Assembly: GCA_945876745.1 (NCBI GenBank)
Contig: CAMCPL010000003.1
Location: 62,001-126,000, forward strand
Direction of reading: 5' to 3'
DNA from: an uncultured Clostridia bacterium
Lineage (GTDB): Bacteria > Bacillota > Clostridia > Oscillospirales > Acutalibacteraceae
DNA length: 64,000 bases
Position numbers and translations under genes: made by a program. Below, in pieces: positions 1 to 10,650 of the stretch. How positions within the stretch are numbered: position 1 is the first letter of the stretch; each line of letters starts with the position of its first letter. Under the pieces are notes generated by a model. It saw only the letters and a program-made list of their open reading frames with translations. It had not been told where the DNA came from and did no database searches.

Positions 1-2
1 AA

Positions 3-1455
<1,453 letters not shown>

Positions 1456-1492
1456 TGTATAATATATAACAAACTACGGAGGACTTGTAATT

Positions 1493-1993
1493 ATGGAAAA
1501 AGCAAAGGTTATTATTTCCAACGACCAGAAAAAAGCGGAGGTGCCAAAAGGCATACGACTGCTTATTCGCCGTTGCTGTAATGCCGTGCTTCAAGAGGAA
1601 AATTTCGGCGCAGACGCAGAGGTAAGCGTAAGATTTGTCGACAACGTTACTATAAAAGAGCTTAATTCACAGTACAGAAATATTGATAAAGAAACAGACG
1701 TTCTTTCGTTTCCGCTCGGTGAAAACGGTGAGTACGATACTAATTTAGATACCGGCGCAAAGCTGCTCGGAGATATTGTTATCAGCGTAGAAAAGGCTAT
1801 TGAGCAGGCTGATACATACAATCACTCGCTCCAAAGAGAAATCGGATTTTTGACCGTTCATTCAATGCTTCATCTTCTTGGCTACGACCACGAGTGCGGA
1901 GGCTTGGAGCAGGATCGTATGAGAAGCAAGGAGGAAGAGGTGCTTACAAAAATCGGCTTAAAGCGTGACAGCAGTCACTATATGGGAGAATAA
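1493..1993 (+). CDS. ybeY: YbeY endoribonuclease / rRNA maturation factor
   Basis: A 166-residue single-domain metalloprotein (UPF0054). The zinc triad is visible as H123-x3-H127-x5-H133 in HSMLHLLGYDHE; most family members have Gly where this one has Ser124. YbeY acts in 16S rRNA 3'-end processing and ribosome quality control. A Shine-Dalgarno sequence (GGAGG) sits about 9 bp before the ATG. It lies between phoH and era, the usual Firmicutes order, and era starts 3 bp after its stop, so the two are probably co-translated. Confidence 0.95.
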   Translation: MEKAKVIISNDQKKAEVPKGIRLLIRRCCNAVLQEENFGADAEVSVRFVDNVTIKELNSQYRNIDKETDVLSFPLGENGEYDTNLDTGAKLLGDIVISVEKAIEQADTYNHSLQREIGFLTVHSMLHLLGYDHECGGLEQDRMRSKEEEVLTKIGLKRDSSHYMGE

Positions 1994-1996
1994 TTT

Positions 1997-2884
1997 ATGA
2001 CAAAAACCGCATTTATTGCAATAGTGGGATGCCCGAATGTCGGCAAGTCCTCACTTCTTAATAAAATGCTCGGCACGAAGATTGCCATTGTATCGTCAAA
2101 GCCGCAGACAACGAGAACAAAGATTATGGGCGTTTTGACCGAGGGTGAAACACAGCTTGTTTTCACCGACACACCCGGCTATCATAAGCCCCATAATAAG
2201 CTTGGCGAAAAAATGAATCAGGCAGTCGGTGATTCAATCGGCGGAGTGGACGCCTGTTTGTTCGTTGTTGAAGCAAAGGGCGAAGTGAAAAAAGGCGAAT
2301 ACGAGCTTTTGGAAAAATTCAAAAAGCTAAACGTGCCCGTAATTCTTGCAATAAACAAGATTGATATGCTCACCGATAAGCAGGAGCTGCTAAAAAGAAT
2401 TGTCGAATTTGACAAATTATATGACTTTGAGGCGGTTGTTCCAGTTTGTGCATCAAGCGGCGAAAATGTTGCCGACGTATTGGAAGAGCTAAAAAAGCTT
2501 GCCTTTGAAAGCCCTCACTTTTTCCCGGACGATACCTTGACCGACCAGCCCGAAAGAGTGCTTGCAGGTGAGATTATACGCGAAAAAATATTGAGACTTA
2601 TGGATAAGGAAATTCCCCACGGTATCGCCGTTTCTATCGAAAAAATGAGAGAACGCGAGGATAGGGATTTGCTTGATATTGAAGCGATTATTTATTGCGA
2701 GAGAGAAAGCCACAAGGGTATGGTAATCGGGAAAAAAGGCGCTATGTTGAAGAAAATCAGTACCTTTGCCCGTCAGGATTTGGAGAGCTTTTTCGGAATT
2801 AAGGTCAATCTTCAAACCTGGGTTAAGGTCAAGGAGGACTGGCGCAACCGAGAGGGCTTGATTCACAATTTCGGCTTGGATTAA
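1997..2884 (+). CDS. era: GTPase Era
   Basis: A 295-residue Era GTPase with an N-terminal G domain (G1 GCPNVGKSS from residue 11, G3 DTPG, G4 NKID) and a C-terminal KH RNA-binding domain containing VIGKKGAMLKKI. Era binds the 3' end of 16S rRNA and helps mature the 30S subunit. Length and domain order are normal. It follows ybeY by 3 bp and precedes yqzL and recO, a typical Firmicutes layout. The stop lies at 2882-2884, followed by a 53-bp gap before yqzL. Confidence 0.97.
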   Translation: MTKTAFIAIVGCPNVGKSSLLNKMLGTKIAIVSSKPQTTRTKIMGVLTEGETQLVFTDTPGYHKPHNKLGEKMNQAVGDSIGGVDACLFVVEAKGEVKKGEYELLEKFKKLNVPVILAINKIDMLTDKQELLKRIVEFDKLYDFEAVVPVCASSGENVADVLEELKKLAFESPHFFPDDTLTDQPERVLAGEIIREKILRLMDKEIPHGIAVSIEKMREREDRDLLDIEAIIYCERESHKGMVIGKKGAMLKKISTFARQDLESFFGIKVNLQTWVKVKEDWRNREGLIHNFGLD

Positions 2885-2937
2885 TTTGGAACAAATTTTA
2901 TTCGTTCTCATAGGCTAAACTAAAAAGGGTGATAGCT

Positions 2938-3093
2938 ATGCAGGATGAATTGTGGTCTAAATTTATGCAAACAGGATCGGTATCCGACTATCTAAAATAC
3001 AGATTTGATAATAAACAAAACGAGGATAAGCAAATAAATGCAAACGAAGACGCAGGGACTTGTAATAAGAGAACAGACGGTTGGAGAGAGTGA
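2938..3093 (+). CDS. yqzL: YqzL-family small protein
   Basis: A 51-codon gene between era and recO. The translation starts MQDELWSKFMQTGSVSDYLK and matches the YqzL family pattern as I know it: Trp, a short gap, then F-x-x-TG-x-x-x-x-YL. Members are about 45-55 residues, of unknown function, and sit at this same position in many Firmicutes. A ribosome binding site (AAGGGTGATAG) precedes the ATG at 2938. The last 56 bp overlap the recO start in another frame, suggesting translational coupling. The first 20 residues carry the family signal; the tail is polar and poorly conserved. Confidence 0.8.
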   Translation: MQDELWSKFMQTGSVSDYLKYRFDNKQNEDKQINANEDAGTCNKRTDGWRE

Positions 3094-3772
3094 CAGACTT
3101 GTTACTCTCTTAACTGCCGATTACGGACTTGTCAAAGCGTTTGTGCGCAGAGCGAAAAACATAAAAAGCAATAATGTCAGCGCAACCTCGCTTTTTGCAT
3201 ACAGCGAATTTACGCTTTACAGAAGCAGGGAAGCGTATGTTGTTGATAATGCAGTTGCAAACGAGGTGTTTTTTGATTTGAGAAAGGATATAAACGCCCT
3301 GTCGCTTGCGCAGTATTTTGTACAGCTTGCGTATTTTTTATGCGCCGAGGAACAGCCTGCGCCCGATACTCTTCGCCTTTTGCTCAATGCGCTTCATCTG
3401 CTTTGTAAGGGCAAAAAAAACCATAAGCTCATTAAGTCGGTGGTGGAGCTTCGTATGCTTGCCTTGGGCGGCTATATGCCGAATTTGCTTGCCTGTTACC
3501 GCTGCGGTACATATGAAAGCGAAGTAATGTACTTTGATGTTCAGGAGGGCTGTATCTACTGCAAGGATTGCTTTAGGAATAACGCCCTTACCGCGCCGCT
3601 TGGAGTAATTACCGCAATGCGATATATTTGCCTTAGTGATTTGGGCAAGGTATTTTCCTTTAATATCGGAGAGGAAAATATGAATATTTTGTCCGATATA
3701 ACCGAAAAATATACGCTTTCCCGAATTGACGGAAGGCTTACAACATTGGATTTTTATAAAGCGATTATTTAA
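3038..3772 (+). CDS. recO: DNA repair protein RecO
   Basis: A 244-residue RecO: an N-terminal OB fold, then a helical domain with a zinc-binding Cys cluster (C153, C156, C172, C175, C178). RecO works with RecF and RecR to load RecA onto SSB-coated single-stranded DNA. The N-terminus reads TQGLVIREQTVGESDRLVTL, typical of the family. Its 5' end overlaps yqzL, and its TAA is only 2 bp from the mutS2 start. The context is a DNA and RNA maintenance operon. Confidence 0.95.
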   Translation: MQTKTQGLVIREQTVGESDRLVTLLTADYGLVKAFVRRAKNIKSNNVSATSLFAYSEFTLYRSREAYVVDNAVANEVFFDLRKDINALSLAQYFVQLAYFLCAEEQPAPDTLRLLLNALHLLCKGKKNHKLIKSVVELRMLALGGYMPNLLACYRCGTYESEVMYFDVQEGCIYCKDCFRNNALTAPLGVITAMRYICLSDLGKVFSFNIGEENMNILSDITEKYTLSRIDGRLTTLDFYKAII

Positions 3773-3774
3773 CT

Positions 3775-6147
3775 ATGGAAAAGAATTATAAAACACTTGA
3801 GCTTGACAAGGTGCTCGAAATGCTCAAAGCCGAAACCTCTTGCGAGGACGCAGGCGAGCTTGCACTGAATATCAAACCGTGCAACGATTTCATAACGCTT
3901 TGCAATATGCTCAATCAAACCGAGGATGCCCAGTCGCTTATTTCACGCTTCGGCGCACCCTCATTCAGCGGACTTAATAATGTAAACGGACCGCTTGCGC
4001 GAGCTTCGGCGGGCGGCTCTCTGAATACAGGCGAGCTGCTTAAAATTGCCTACACACTTCGCAGTATGCGTGTACTTTACGAATGGCGCGGTCATTGCTC
4101 GGGAGTCAGGACAAGCCTTGATTTGCTTTTTGACTGCATTACGACAAATAAATACCTTGAGGAAAGAATTTTGTCCTGTATCATAAGCGAGGACGAAATT
4201 GCCGACAAAGCGAGCGAAACGCTGTACGATATTCGCCGAAAAATTAAGGCGAAGACTGCGGCAATAAGAGAAAAGCTTGACGGTATGCTCCACTCTTCTC
4301 ATTACTCAAAATATCTGCAAGAGGCTATCGTTACCCAGCGTGACGGCAGATATGTTGTTCCTGTAAAAAGCGAGTATAGGGGCAATGTTCAGGGCTTGGT
4401 GCACGATACCTCGTCTTCGGGTGCTACCGTTTTTATTGAGCCTATCTCCGTTGTTGAAGCTAATAACGACATCAAAATGCTTCAGGGCAGGGAAAGGGAA
4501 GAAATAAACCGTATCCTCTTTGAGCTTTCGAGCGAAAGTGCGAATTTTGCCGAAAGCATAAAAAACAGCTATCTTTCAGCCGTTGAGCTTAATCTTATTT
4601 TTGCAAAGGCTCATCTTGCAAATAAGATGAAAGCCACGAAGCCGATACTTAATACCGACGGAATTATCGACATTAAGCAGGCTCGCCATCCTTTGATTGA
4701 CAAAAATAAGGTTGTGCCTGTCGATATTTCTCTGGGTGAAAAATATGACACTCTCGTTATTACGGGACCTAATACCGGCGGTAAAACCGTTTCAATAAAA
4801 ACGCTCGGACTGTTCACTCTTATGACTATGTGCGGTCTGCTTATTCCTGCGCTTGAAAGCAGTAGGATTTCAGTTTTTGATAAGATTTTGGTTGATATCG
4901 GCGACGAGCAGAGTATTCAGCAAAGTCTGTCAACCTTTTCGTCCCATATGACGAATATTGCCGATATTCTCCATAAAGCCGATGACAGTACGCTCGTGCT
5001 TATTGACGAGCTCGGAGCGGGTACAGACCCTGTCGAGGGTGCGGCGCTTGCCGTTTCGATTATTGAAGCTCTGCGTAATAAGGGTGCAAAAATTGCCGCA
5101 ACAACTCACTATGCCGAGCTGAAGGCTTATGCTCTTGATACACCGGGAGTAACAAACGGCTGTTGCGAATTTGATGTTGATACTCTTTCGCCTACCTACC
5201 GCTTGCTTATTGGCGTGCCGGGTCGTTCAAACGCTTTTGCAATTTCTCTGCGCATAGGAATAGACGAAGAAATTATAAATCACGCAAAAGAAATTGTATC
5301 CTCCGACAATCGTGATTTTGAAGCCGTGCTTGATAAATTGGAACAGGCAAGACTTGAGCTTGAACAGGAAAAGATACTTGCTCAAAGGGCAACCGAGCAG
5401 GCTCGTAAAATGGCGTCAAAGGCGCAGAGTGAAAAGGATAAAATCCAAACGCTGAAAGAAAAGGAACTTGATAAGGCGAAAAAGGAAGCCGAAAAGCTCA
5501 TTAATCAGGCACGCAGAAAATCGAGCGAATTTTTGCTTGAGCTTGACAAGATGAAAGAAATGAAGTCACCGTCAAATGCAACTGAGCTTGCACGCAAAAC
5601 AAGGCGTGCAATAAAAACGCAAATGGGCGAAATGGACGACCTTGTTAATCCGCAGGAACTTTTGGATAATTGGGACGAGGATTATAAACTGCCACGCAGC
5701 GTTGTTGCAGGTGACAGCGTGCTCATTCGCGGCATAGGCGAGGGTGAGGTTTTGGAGGTTTCAAGCAGTAATGTTCTCGTAAAATCGGGAATGTTCAAAA
5801 CGAGGGTAAAAATGTCCGACCTCGTTTTGCTTGAGAAGAAAAAGAAAAAGCCGACTGCACCGCAACGTAATTTGTACCGAACAACCTCACGTGCAGATGC
5901 CGACGTTAAAACCGAGCTTGATTTGAGAGGACAGACTGCCGACGAGGCTATCGGCAATTTGGGACTGTTCATTGATAAATGCGTGCTCAACGGCATAAAC
6001 GAAATTCGTATAATTCACGGTAAAGGTATGGGTGTTTTGCGCTCTGCCGTTACAGAGGAGCTGAAAAATCACCCGAATATCCTCGAATACCGCCTCGGAA
6101 AATACGGCGAGGGTGAGGATGGCGTAACCATTGCAAAGTTAAAATAA
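3775..6147 (+). CDS. mutS2: Endonuclease MutS2 with Smr domain
   Basis: A 790-residue MutS2. It has a MutS-type core with lever/clamp helices, Walker A GPNTGGKT at residues 331-338, Walker B VLIDELGAGTDP, a long charged coiled coil around residues 510-600, and a C-terminal Smr nuclease domain from about residue 710 containing the IHGKGMGVLR loop. It lacks the MutS mismatch-reading N-terminal domain. MutS2 is linked to suppressing recombination and, in Firmicutes, to rescue of collided ribosomes. It follows recO by 2 bp and is followed after 18 bp by the beta-galactosidase gene. Confidence 0.95.
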   Translation: MEKNYKTLELDKVLEMLKAETSCEDAGELALNIKPCNDFITLCNMLNQTEDAQSLISRFGAPSFSGLNNVNGPLARASAGGSLNTGELLKIAYTLRSMRVLYEWRGHCSGVRTSLDLLFDCITTNKYLEERILSCIISEDEIADKASETLYDIRRKIKAKTAAIREKLDGMLHSSHYSKYLQEAIVTQRDGRYVVPVKSEYRGNVQGLVHDTSSSGATVFIEPISVVEANNDIKMLQGREREEINRILFELSSESANFAESIKNSYLSAVELNLIFAKAHLANKMKATKPILNTDGIIDIKQARHPLIDKNKVVPVDISLGEKYDTLVITGPNTGGKTVSIKTLGLFTLMTMCGLLIPALESSRISVFDKILVDIGDEQSIQQSLSTFSSHMTNIADILHKADDSTLVLIDELGAGTDPVEGAALAVSIIEALRNKGAKIAATTHYAELKAYALDTPGVTNGCCEFDVDTLSPTYRLLIGVPGRSNAFAISLRIGIDEEIINHAKEIVSSDNRDFEAVLDKLEQARLELEQEKILAQRATEQARKMASKAQSEKDKIQTLKEKELDKAKKEAEKLINQARRKSSEFLLELDKMKEMKSPSNATELARKTRRAIKTQMGEMDDLVNPQELLDNWDEDYKLPRSVVAGDSVLIRGIGEGEVLEVSSSNVLVKSGMFKTRVKMSDLVLLEKKKKKPTAPQRNLYRTTSRADADVKTELDLRGQTADEAIGNLGLFIDKCVLNGINEIRIIHGKGMGVLRSAVTEELKNHPNILEYRLGKYGEGEDGVTIAKLK

Positions 6148-6165
6148 CGATTATAGGTAATTACT

Positions 6166-9100
6166 ATGAAATTCAGATTAAAAAACGATAACTATAAAAA
6201 TTTTGATGTGTTCAAGGACAATGTCCTTCAACCTCGTTCGTACTTTATTGCGTTTAACTCGGTTGAACAAATGGCAAAAACCGATATTCGCACCGAGAGA
6301 TATAATTCCTCCTGCGTTAAGGTTTTGTCGGGCAAATGGGATTTTGCCTACTATGAGCGTGAAAGTGATTTGCCGCTTGAAATTGATACCGAAACGGCTT
6401 CGTTTGATAAGGTGAGCGTTCCGTCGGTGTGGCAGCACACAGGCTATGAAAAGCCGTATTATGTAAATTCAAGGTATCCCTTCACCCCGAATCCGCCTGA
6501 AATTCCCGTTGACTGTCCTGTCGGCGTTTATCACAGAACGTTTGACGTTGACGATTTGGAAAAGAATTATATTATTTCTTTCTTGGGCGTTGCCGGCGGT
6601 CTTGACGTTTTTGTTAACTCAAAATATGTCGGTTACAGCGAGGGAAGTCATAATACCGCCGAATTTGAGCTTGACGAATTTCTCGTTGAGGGCGAAAACC
6701 ACCTCGTTGTCGTAAACCATAAATACACAAACGGCACTTATCTTGAATGTCAGGATATGTTCAGGGATAACGGAATATTCCGTGACGTGCTTCTTCATAT
6801 CTACGAAAAAAACAGTATCTACGATTTTGAAGCAAGAACCGCATTTAATAACGACCTTACATATAATCTTGATATTCTGCCGTCGTTGAAGCTGGTTGAC
6901 GAATGTGAATTCAGCGCCGCCTTATTTGACGGCGATAGTCTTGTTGCTTCAAAGTCTGTCAATGTAAGTGATAAGCAGATTGAAAAAATCAGCTTTTCTC
7001 AGTTGGACGTTGAGCAATGGTCTGCCGAATACCCGAAACTTTATACGCTTATTGTCTCGCTTTCAAAGCAGGGCGAGACAATACAGCTCGTTCGCCGTAT
7101 GATAGGCTTCAAGCATATAAAAATTACCGGCAATGTATTTACCTTTAACAACAAAAATATTAAACTTCTCGGCGTAAATCACCACGATACAAACCCGAAA
7201 ACAGGCTATGTAATGTCAGTCGAGGATATGGAAAAGGATGTTCGCATTTTTAAGGAATACAATGTAAATTGCGTACGTACATCGCATTATCCTCCCGATC
7301 CGATTTTCCTTGATTTGTGCGACGAATACGGTGTTTATGTCGTTGATGAAGCCGATATAGAAACTCACGGCTGTGAAACCGAAATATATAAGCCGGGTGC
7401 GTGCTCGCATAATCCTGAGTGGCAAAGTCGCTATTGGGATAGAGTCTACCGTATGTATCAGCGTGACCGTAATCATCCGTCAATTACCATGTGGTCGCTC
7501 GGAAACGAGGCTCACGGCTACAAAAATCAGGATTATTGCTACGATGAACTGAAAAAACTTACCGACATTCCGATTCACTACGAGGGCGTTTGTCGTACAA
7601 AGCGTTGGGCTTACGACGTTGTGTCGCAGATGTATCCGTACCCAGAGCTTGTAAAACGCATTTCAAACGGTCACGGACTTTCTAAGAAGTACTACACAAA
7701 GCCGTACTATATGTGCGAATATGCTCACGCAATGGGCTTGGGCGCAGGCGAGCTTGAAATGTATGTAAAAGCGTTTTTGAAAGCTGATAATATGCTCGGC
7801 GGATGTATTTGGGAATTTGCCGACCATAGTATTTACGACGAAAACGCAAGGTATAAATACACCTACGGCGGCGACCACGGTGAGCAAAAGCACGACGGCG
7901 CATTTTGCGTTGACGGTCTTTTCTTCCCCGACAGAACGCCTCACGCCGGTGCGCTTCAAATGAAGAATTGCTACCGCCCTGTTCGTTGCATGGAAATTGA
8001 TACCGATAAGTATGAATTTCATAATTACAAATGCTTTACAAACGCCGATTATACGGTTAAATGGAGCTATCTGCTTGACGGTGAGGAAAAGCAAAGCGGC
8101 ACTTTTTCGCTCGATATTGCGCCGCATAGCACCCAAAATGTTACGCTTGATATTAATCATTTACAGGGTGACGAAGCCGTTGTTTTCAGATATTTTGACG
8201 GCGATTTTGAAGTCGCAAGCGAGCAGGTGCTCAACCTTTGCGACGACTTCAAAATTCATACCTCAAACGAAACCGAACCGCCGACGGTTGATATTTCCGA
8301 GCGTAAGCTGATAGTTCGCTTCAAAAACGGTGAGCTTGTGTTTAATACAAAAACAGGCGCTGTTGAAAGCTATTCAAATGGCGCAAACGAGTATGTAAAT
8401 TCCGCACCGTTCGGAAATGCACTCGGCTTCGGCGTAAGCGTTTATCGTGCGCCGATTGACAACGATATAAATTACTCAAGACATTGGGAAAGACTTTGCC
8501 TTGATACCGAAAAGCTATATCCCATTAAGCCTAAATCACCGTCGAACGCTTATAAAATTGAGGATAACAAGGTTGTTATATCTTATGATTATAACCTTGC
8601 AACAAACGCTTCGAAGCGACTTGCAAAGGTAAATATGACCTATAAGATTTATAACGACGGCAGTATAAAGCTGACTGCTCGTTGCCTGCGTTCTAAAAAT
8701 CTTGTGTTTGCTCCACGCTTCGGAATTACTCTTGAAATGCCCAAAAAATACAGTAATGTTGAGTATTACGGCTTGGGCGAAAGGGAAAACACCTCCGACT
8801 TTAAGGAGCACGCAATGCTCGGAATTTACCGCCTTGACGTAAAGGATATGCACGAGGAATATATCCGTCCGCAGGAAAGCTCAATGCGCTGTATGACCCG
8901 TTGGGCAAGGCTGACCGATGGCGACGGTAACGGACTTATGTTCACCTCGCTCGGTGAAAGAATGACCTTCTCTGCCGACCATTATACCTCGCAGCAATGC
9001 GCAAAGGCGTCGCATATCGAGGATTTGCAGGAGTGCAATACAACATTTCTTCACTTTGATTCCTACGGCCTCGGTGCCGGCTCAAATGCCTGCGGTCCAC

Positions 9101-9171
9101 CGCCGTCAAAAGCGCACCGCCGTTCAAAACTCACCGGCGAAGAAATCACCCTGCTCATCAAGCCCCTGTAA
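6166..9171 (+). CDS. lacZ: LacZ-type beta-galactosidase (GH2)
   Basis: A 1001-residue GH2 enzyme with the LacZ domain plan: N-terminal sugar-binding jelly roll, immunoglobulin-like domain, TIM barrel, and C-terminal beta-sandwich (Bgal_small type). The acid/base is E448 in WSLGNEAHG and the nucleophile is E518 in MCEYAHAMG. No signal peptide is visible, so it should act in the cytoplasm on imported beta-galactosides. The stop is at 9169-9171, followed by a strong hairpin terminator. The GPH-type sugar symporters in the window could feed it, but exact substrate is not readable. It lies 18 bp after mutS2, so some read-through transcription is likely. Confidence 0.9.
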   Translation: MKFRLKNDNYKNFDVFKDNVLQPRSYFIAFNSVEQMAKTDIRTERYNSSCVKVLSGKWDFAYYERESDLPLEIDTETASFDKVSVPSVWQHTGYEKPYYVNSRYPFTPNPPEIPVDCPVGVYHRTFDVDDLEKNYIISFLGVAGGLDVFVNSKYVGYSEGSHNTAEFELDEFLVEGENHLVVVNHKYTNGTYLECQDMFRDNGIFRDVLLHIYEKNSIYDFEARTAFNNDLTYNLDILPSLKLVDECEFSAALFDGDSLVASKSVNVSDKQIEKISFSQLDVEQWSAEYPKLYTLIVSLSKQGETIQLVRRMIGFKHIKITGNVFTFNNKNIKLLGVNHHDTNPKTGYVMSVEDMEKDVRIFKEYNVNCVRTSHYPPDPIFLDLCDEYGVYVVDEADIETHGCETEIYKPGACSHNPEWQSRYWDRVYRMYQRDRNHPSITMWSLGNEAHGYKNQDYCYDELKKLTDIPIHYEGVCRTKRWAYDVVSQMYPYPELVKRISNGHGLSKKYYTKPYYMCEYAHAMGLGAGELEMYVKAFLKADNMLGGCIWEFADHSIYDENARYKYTYGGDHGEQKHDGAFCVDGLFFPDRTPHAGALQMKNCYRPVRCMEIDTDKYEFHNYKCFTNADYTVKWSYLLDGEEKQSGTFSLDIAPHSTQNVTLDINHLQGDEAVVFRYFDGDFEVASEQVLNLCDDFKIHTSNETEPPTVDISERKLIVRFKNGELVFNTKTGAVESYSNGANEYVNSAPFGNALGFGVSVYRAPIDNDINYSRHWERLCLDTEKLYPIKPKSPSNAYKIEDNKVVISYDYNLATNASKRLAKVNMTYKIYNDGSIKLTARCLRSKNLVFAPRFGITLEMPKKYSNVEYYGLGERENTSDFKEHAMLGIYRLDVKDMHEEYIRPQESSMRCMTRWARLTDGDGNGLMFTSLGERMTFSADHYTSQQCAKASHIEDLQECNTTFLHFDSYGLGAGSNACGPPPSKAHRRSKLTGEEITLLIKPL

Positions 9172-9192
9172 TTATTTTCATTAATAACAAAA

Positions 9193-9225
9193 ACGAGAGA
9201 CACCCCAATGTGTCCCTCGTTTTTT
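9193..9225 (+). terminator. Intrinsic terminator after the beta-galactosidase gene
   Basis: An 11-bp stem (ACGAGAGACAC with GTGTCCCTCGT, one mismatch) closes a short loop and is followed by a T run. An A run precedes the stem, so it may also work for the converging SDR gene on the minus strand. Confidence 0.85.
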
Positions 9226-9278
9226 ATCTCTCGTCTGTCAAACCCAAACTATAATCACCCAAATCTCAACACGCCAAC

Positions 9279-9352
9279 GGCGTATTTCACTTTGCAATGA
9301 AAATGCAAAATTTCACCGCTTGCGATTTCACCTGCGAAGCAGATATCACTGT
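9279..9352. repeat. Intergenic short-palindrome repeat tract
   Basis: The tract is built from short near-palindromes around the core GCAA..TTGC spaced by TTTCAC, for example TTTGCAATGAAAATGCAAAA and TTTCACCGCTTGCGATTTCA. I recall similar GTGAAAT/TTGCnnnGCAA tracts as common intergenic repeats in gut Clostridia. No coding capacity is visible. It ends at the 3' end of the SDR gene. Confidence 0.45.
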
Positions 9353-9355
9353 CGG

Positions 9356-10027
9356 CTATGCCGACCACATTCCTCCGTTTACGCCTAAAACCTGCCCTGT
9401 AATATATCTGTTTTGAGCAAGAAACAGTACAGCCTGTGCGATTTCTTCGGGAGTGCCCAAGCGTCCGAGAGGTACCTCGTCAATCAATTCCTGTTTATCA
9501 AACATATCGTTCATTCTTGTGTCGATTATACCCGGAGCAATGCAGTTTACCGTGATGTTGCTTGGAGCAAGCTCTTGTGCAAGCGCCTTTGTAAGCCCTA
9601 TAACTCCCGCCTTTGTCATACTGTAAAGCGTTTCGCACGACGCGCCGCATTGTCCCCATATCGAGCTTATGTTGATTATTGCGCCGCTGTGTTTTTTTAT
9701 CATATTTAATGCGGCGTGCTTGCTTGCAAAATAAACGGCTCTTTCGTTAACCGCCGTTACTTCTTCGTAATCGTCAGGCGTTACATCGTTAATCATTTTT
9801 ATCAGCGACACGCCTGCGTTATTAACGAGTAAATCAATATCGCCGACCTCGTCAAATACTCTTTTTATATCATCAAGGCTTTTCAAATCGCATTTTATCT
9901 TGTTTACCTCATAATCGGGCAGAGTGCTGTTGTATGTAATATAAACCTCGTAGCCGTTTTTTTGAAGCAAAAGCGCAGTTGCTTTGCCTATTCCCGTTGC
10001 TCCGCCTGTTATTAATGCTTTTTTCAT
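9356..10027 (-). CDS. SDR-family NAD(P)-dependent oxidoreductase (FabG-like)
   Basis: A 223-residue classical short-chain dehydrogenase. It has the nucleotide-binding TGGATGIG, the structural NNAG, a Ser in the NISS segment and the catalytic Tyr-x-x-x-Lys in YSMTK; the C-terminal VNGGM is also typical. The start is placed at the ATG at 10027, which has AGCGGTGAT upstream and gives the normal N-terminus MKKALITGG. A longer start at 10078 would add 17 non-family residues. FabG-like SDRs reduce 3-oxoacyl groups or many other carbonyls. With no fatty-acid genes beside it, the substrate is unknown. Confidence 0.88.
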   Translation of the reverse strand: MKKALITGGATGIGKATALLLQKNGYEVYITYNSTLPDYEVNKIKCDLKSLDDIKRVFDEVGDIDLLVNNAGVSLIKMINDVTPDDYEEVTAVNERAVYFASKHAALNMIKKHSGAIINISSIWGQCGASCETLYSMTKAGVIGLTKALAQELAPSNITVNCIAPGIIDTRMNDMFDKQELIDEVPLGRLGTPEEIAQAVLFLAQNRYITGQVLGVNGGMWSA

Positions 10028-10132
10028 CGTATCACCGCTTTCTGAAAATAATATATCATTTATTGTTGAATTTTTCAATTACATATTATATAATTTTATA
10101 GACTTGAATGATAATTTGAAAAAGGTGTTATT

Positions 10133-10639
10133 ATGGACAGAGAATTTTATACAATAAGCGTGTATGTTGATAAGGACGAAAACCTTATCGGTATTCCGTG
10201 CGGCGACAGCGACAAATACGGTATTGCAGATATAGATACCGTTATGCTTCTTAAAGCTCCGTATACCGATACTGCGCTTGAGAATTATATAAACAAGGTG
10301 CTTGACGCCTGCTATACAAAGAAACATAACGACAGCGTTCCTACCTCAACTATCGAACGCTATACAAAGAAGACCGGTTTTGTAAATGCCACATCTGATT
10401 TTACAATGATTTCTATTGTAAAAACCGCAACTCATTATTCGCTTATGCCGACCTTTAACGACTTTGAAAAGGGACCGCTTGCAATTGACGACGACGAGCA
10501 TATTTTGCTTATTAATCATCAACCGGGCGAGATGGCTCAGGTTATTCGAGGCTTTATCGAGGTTTACCTAAAGGCAAATATGTTCTATAAGGAAAAGGCT
10601 GAGCTTGAAGCCGAAAAGAAAAACAAGAAGAATAATTAA
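10133..10639 (+). CDS. Conserved-looking protein of unknown function, 168 aa
   Basis: I do not recognise this family. It is a soluble, acidic 168-residue protein without a signal peptide or membrane segment, and it ends in a charged Lys/Glu tail (EAEKKNKKNN). AAAGGTG lies before the ATG. It sits 11 bp upstream of the GH43 gene, which has its own Shine-Dalgarno sequence, so the two are probably co-transcribed. The region upstream is shared with the divergent SDR gene. Codon use resembles the neighbours, so it is likely a real gene. Confidence 0.7.
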   Translation: MDREFYTISVYVDKDENLIGIPCGDSDKYGIADIDTVMLLKAPYTDTALENYINKVLDACYTKKHNDSVPTSTIERYTKKTGFVNATSDFTMISIVKTATHYSLMPTFNDFEKGPLAIDDDEHILLINHQPGEMAQVIRGFIEVYLKANMFYKEKAELEAEKKNKKNN

Positions 10640-10650
10640 GGAGATTACCG

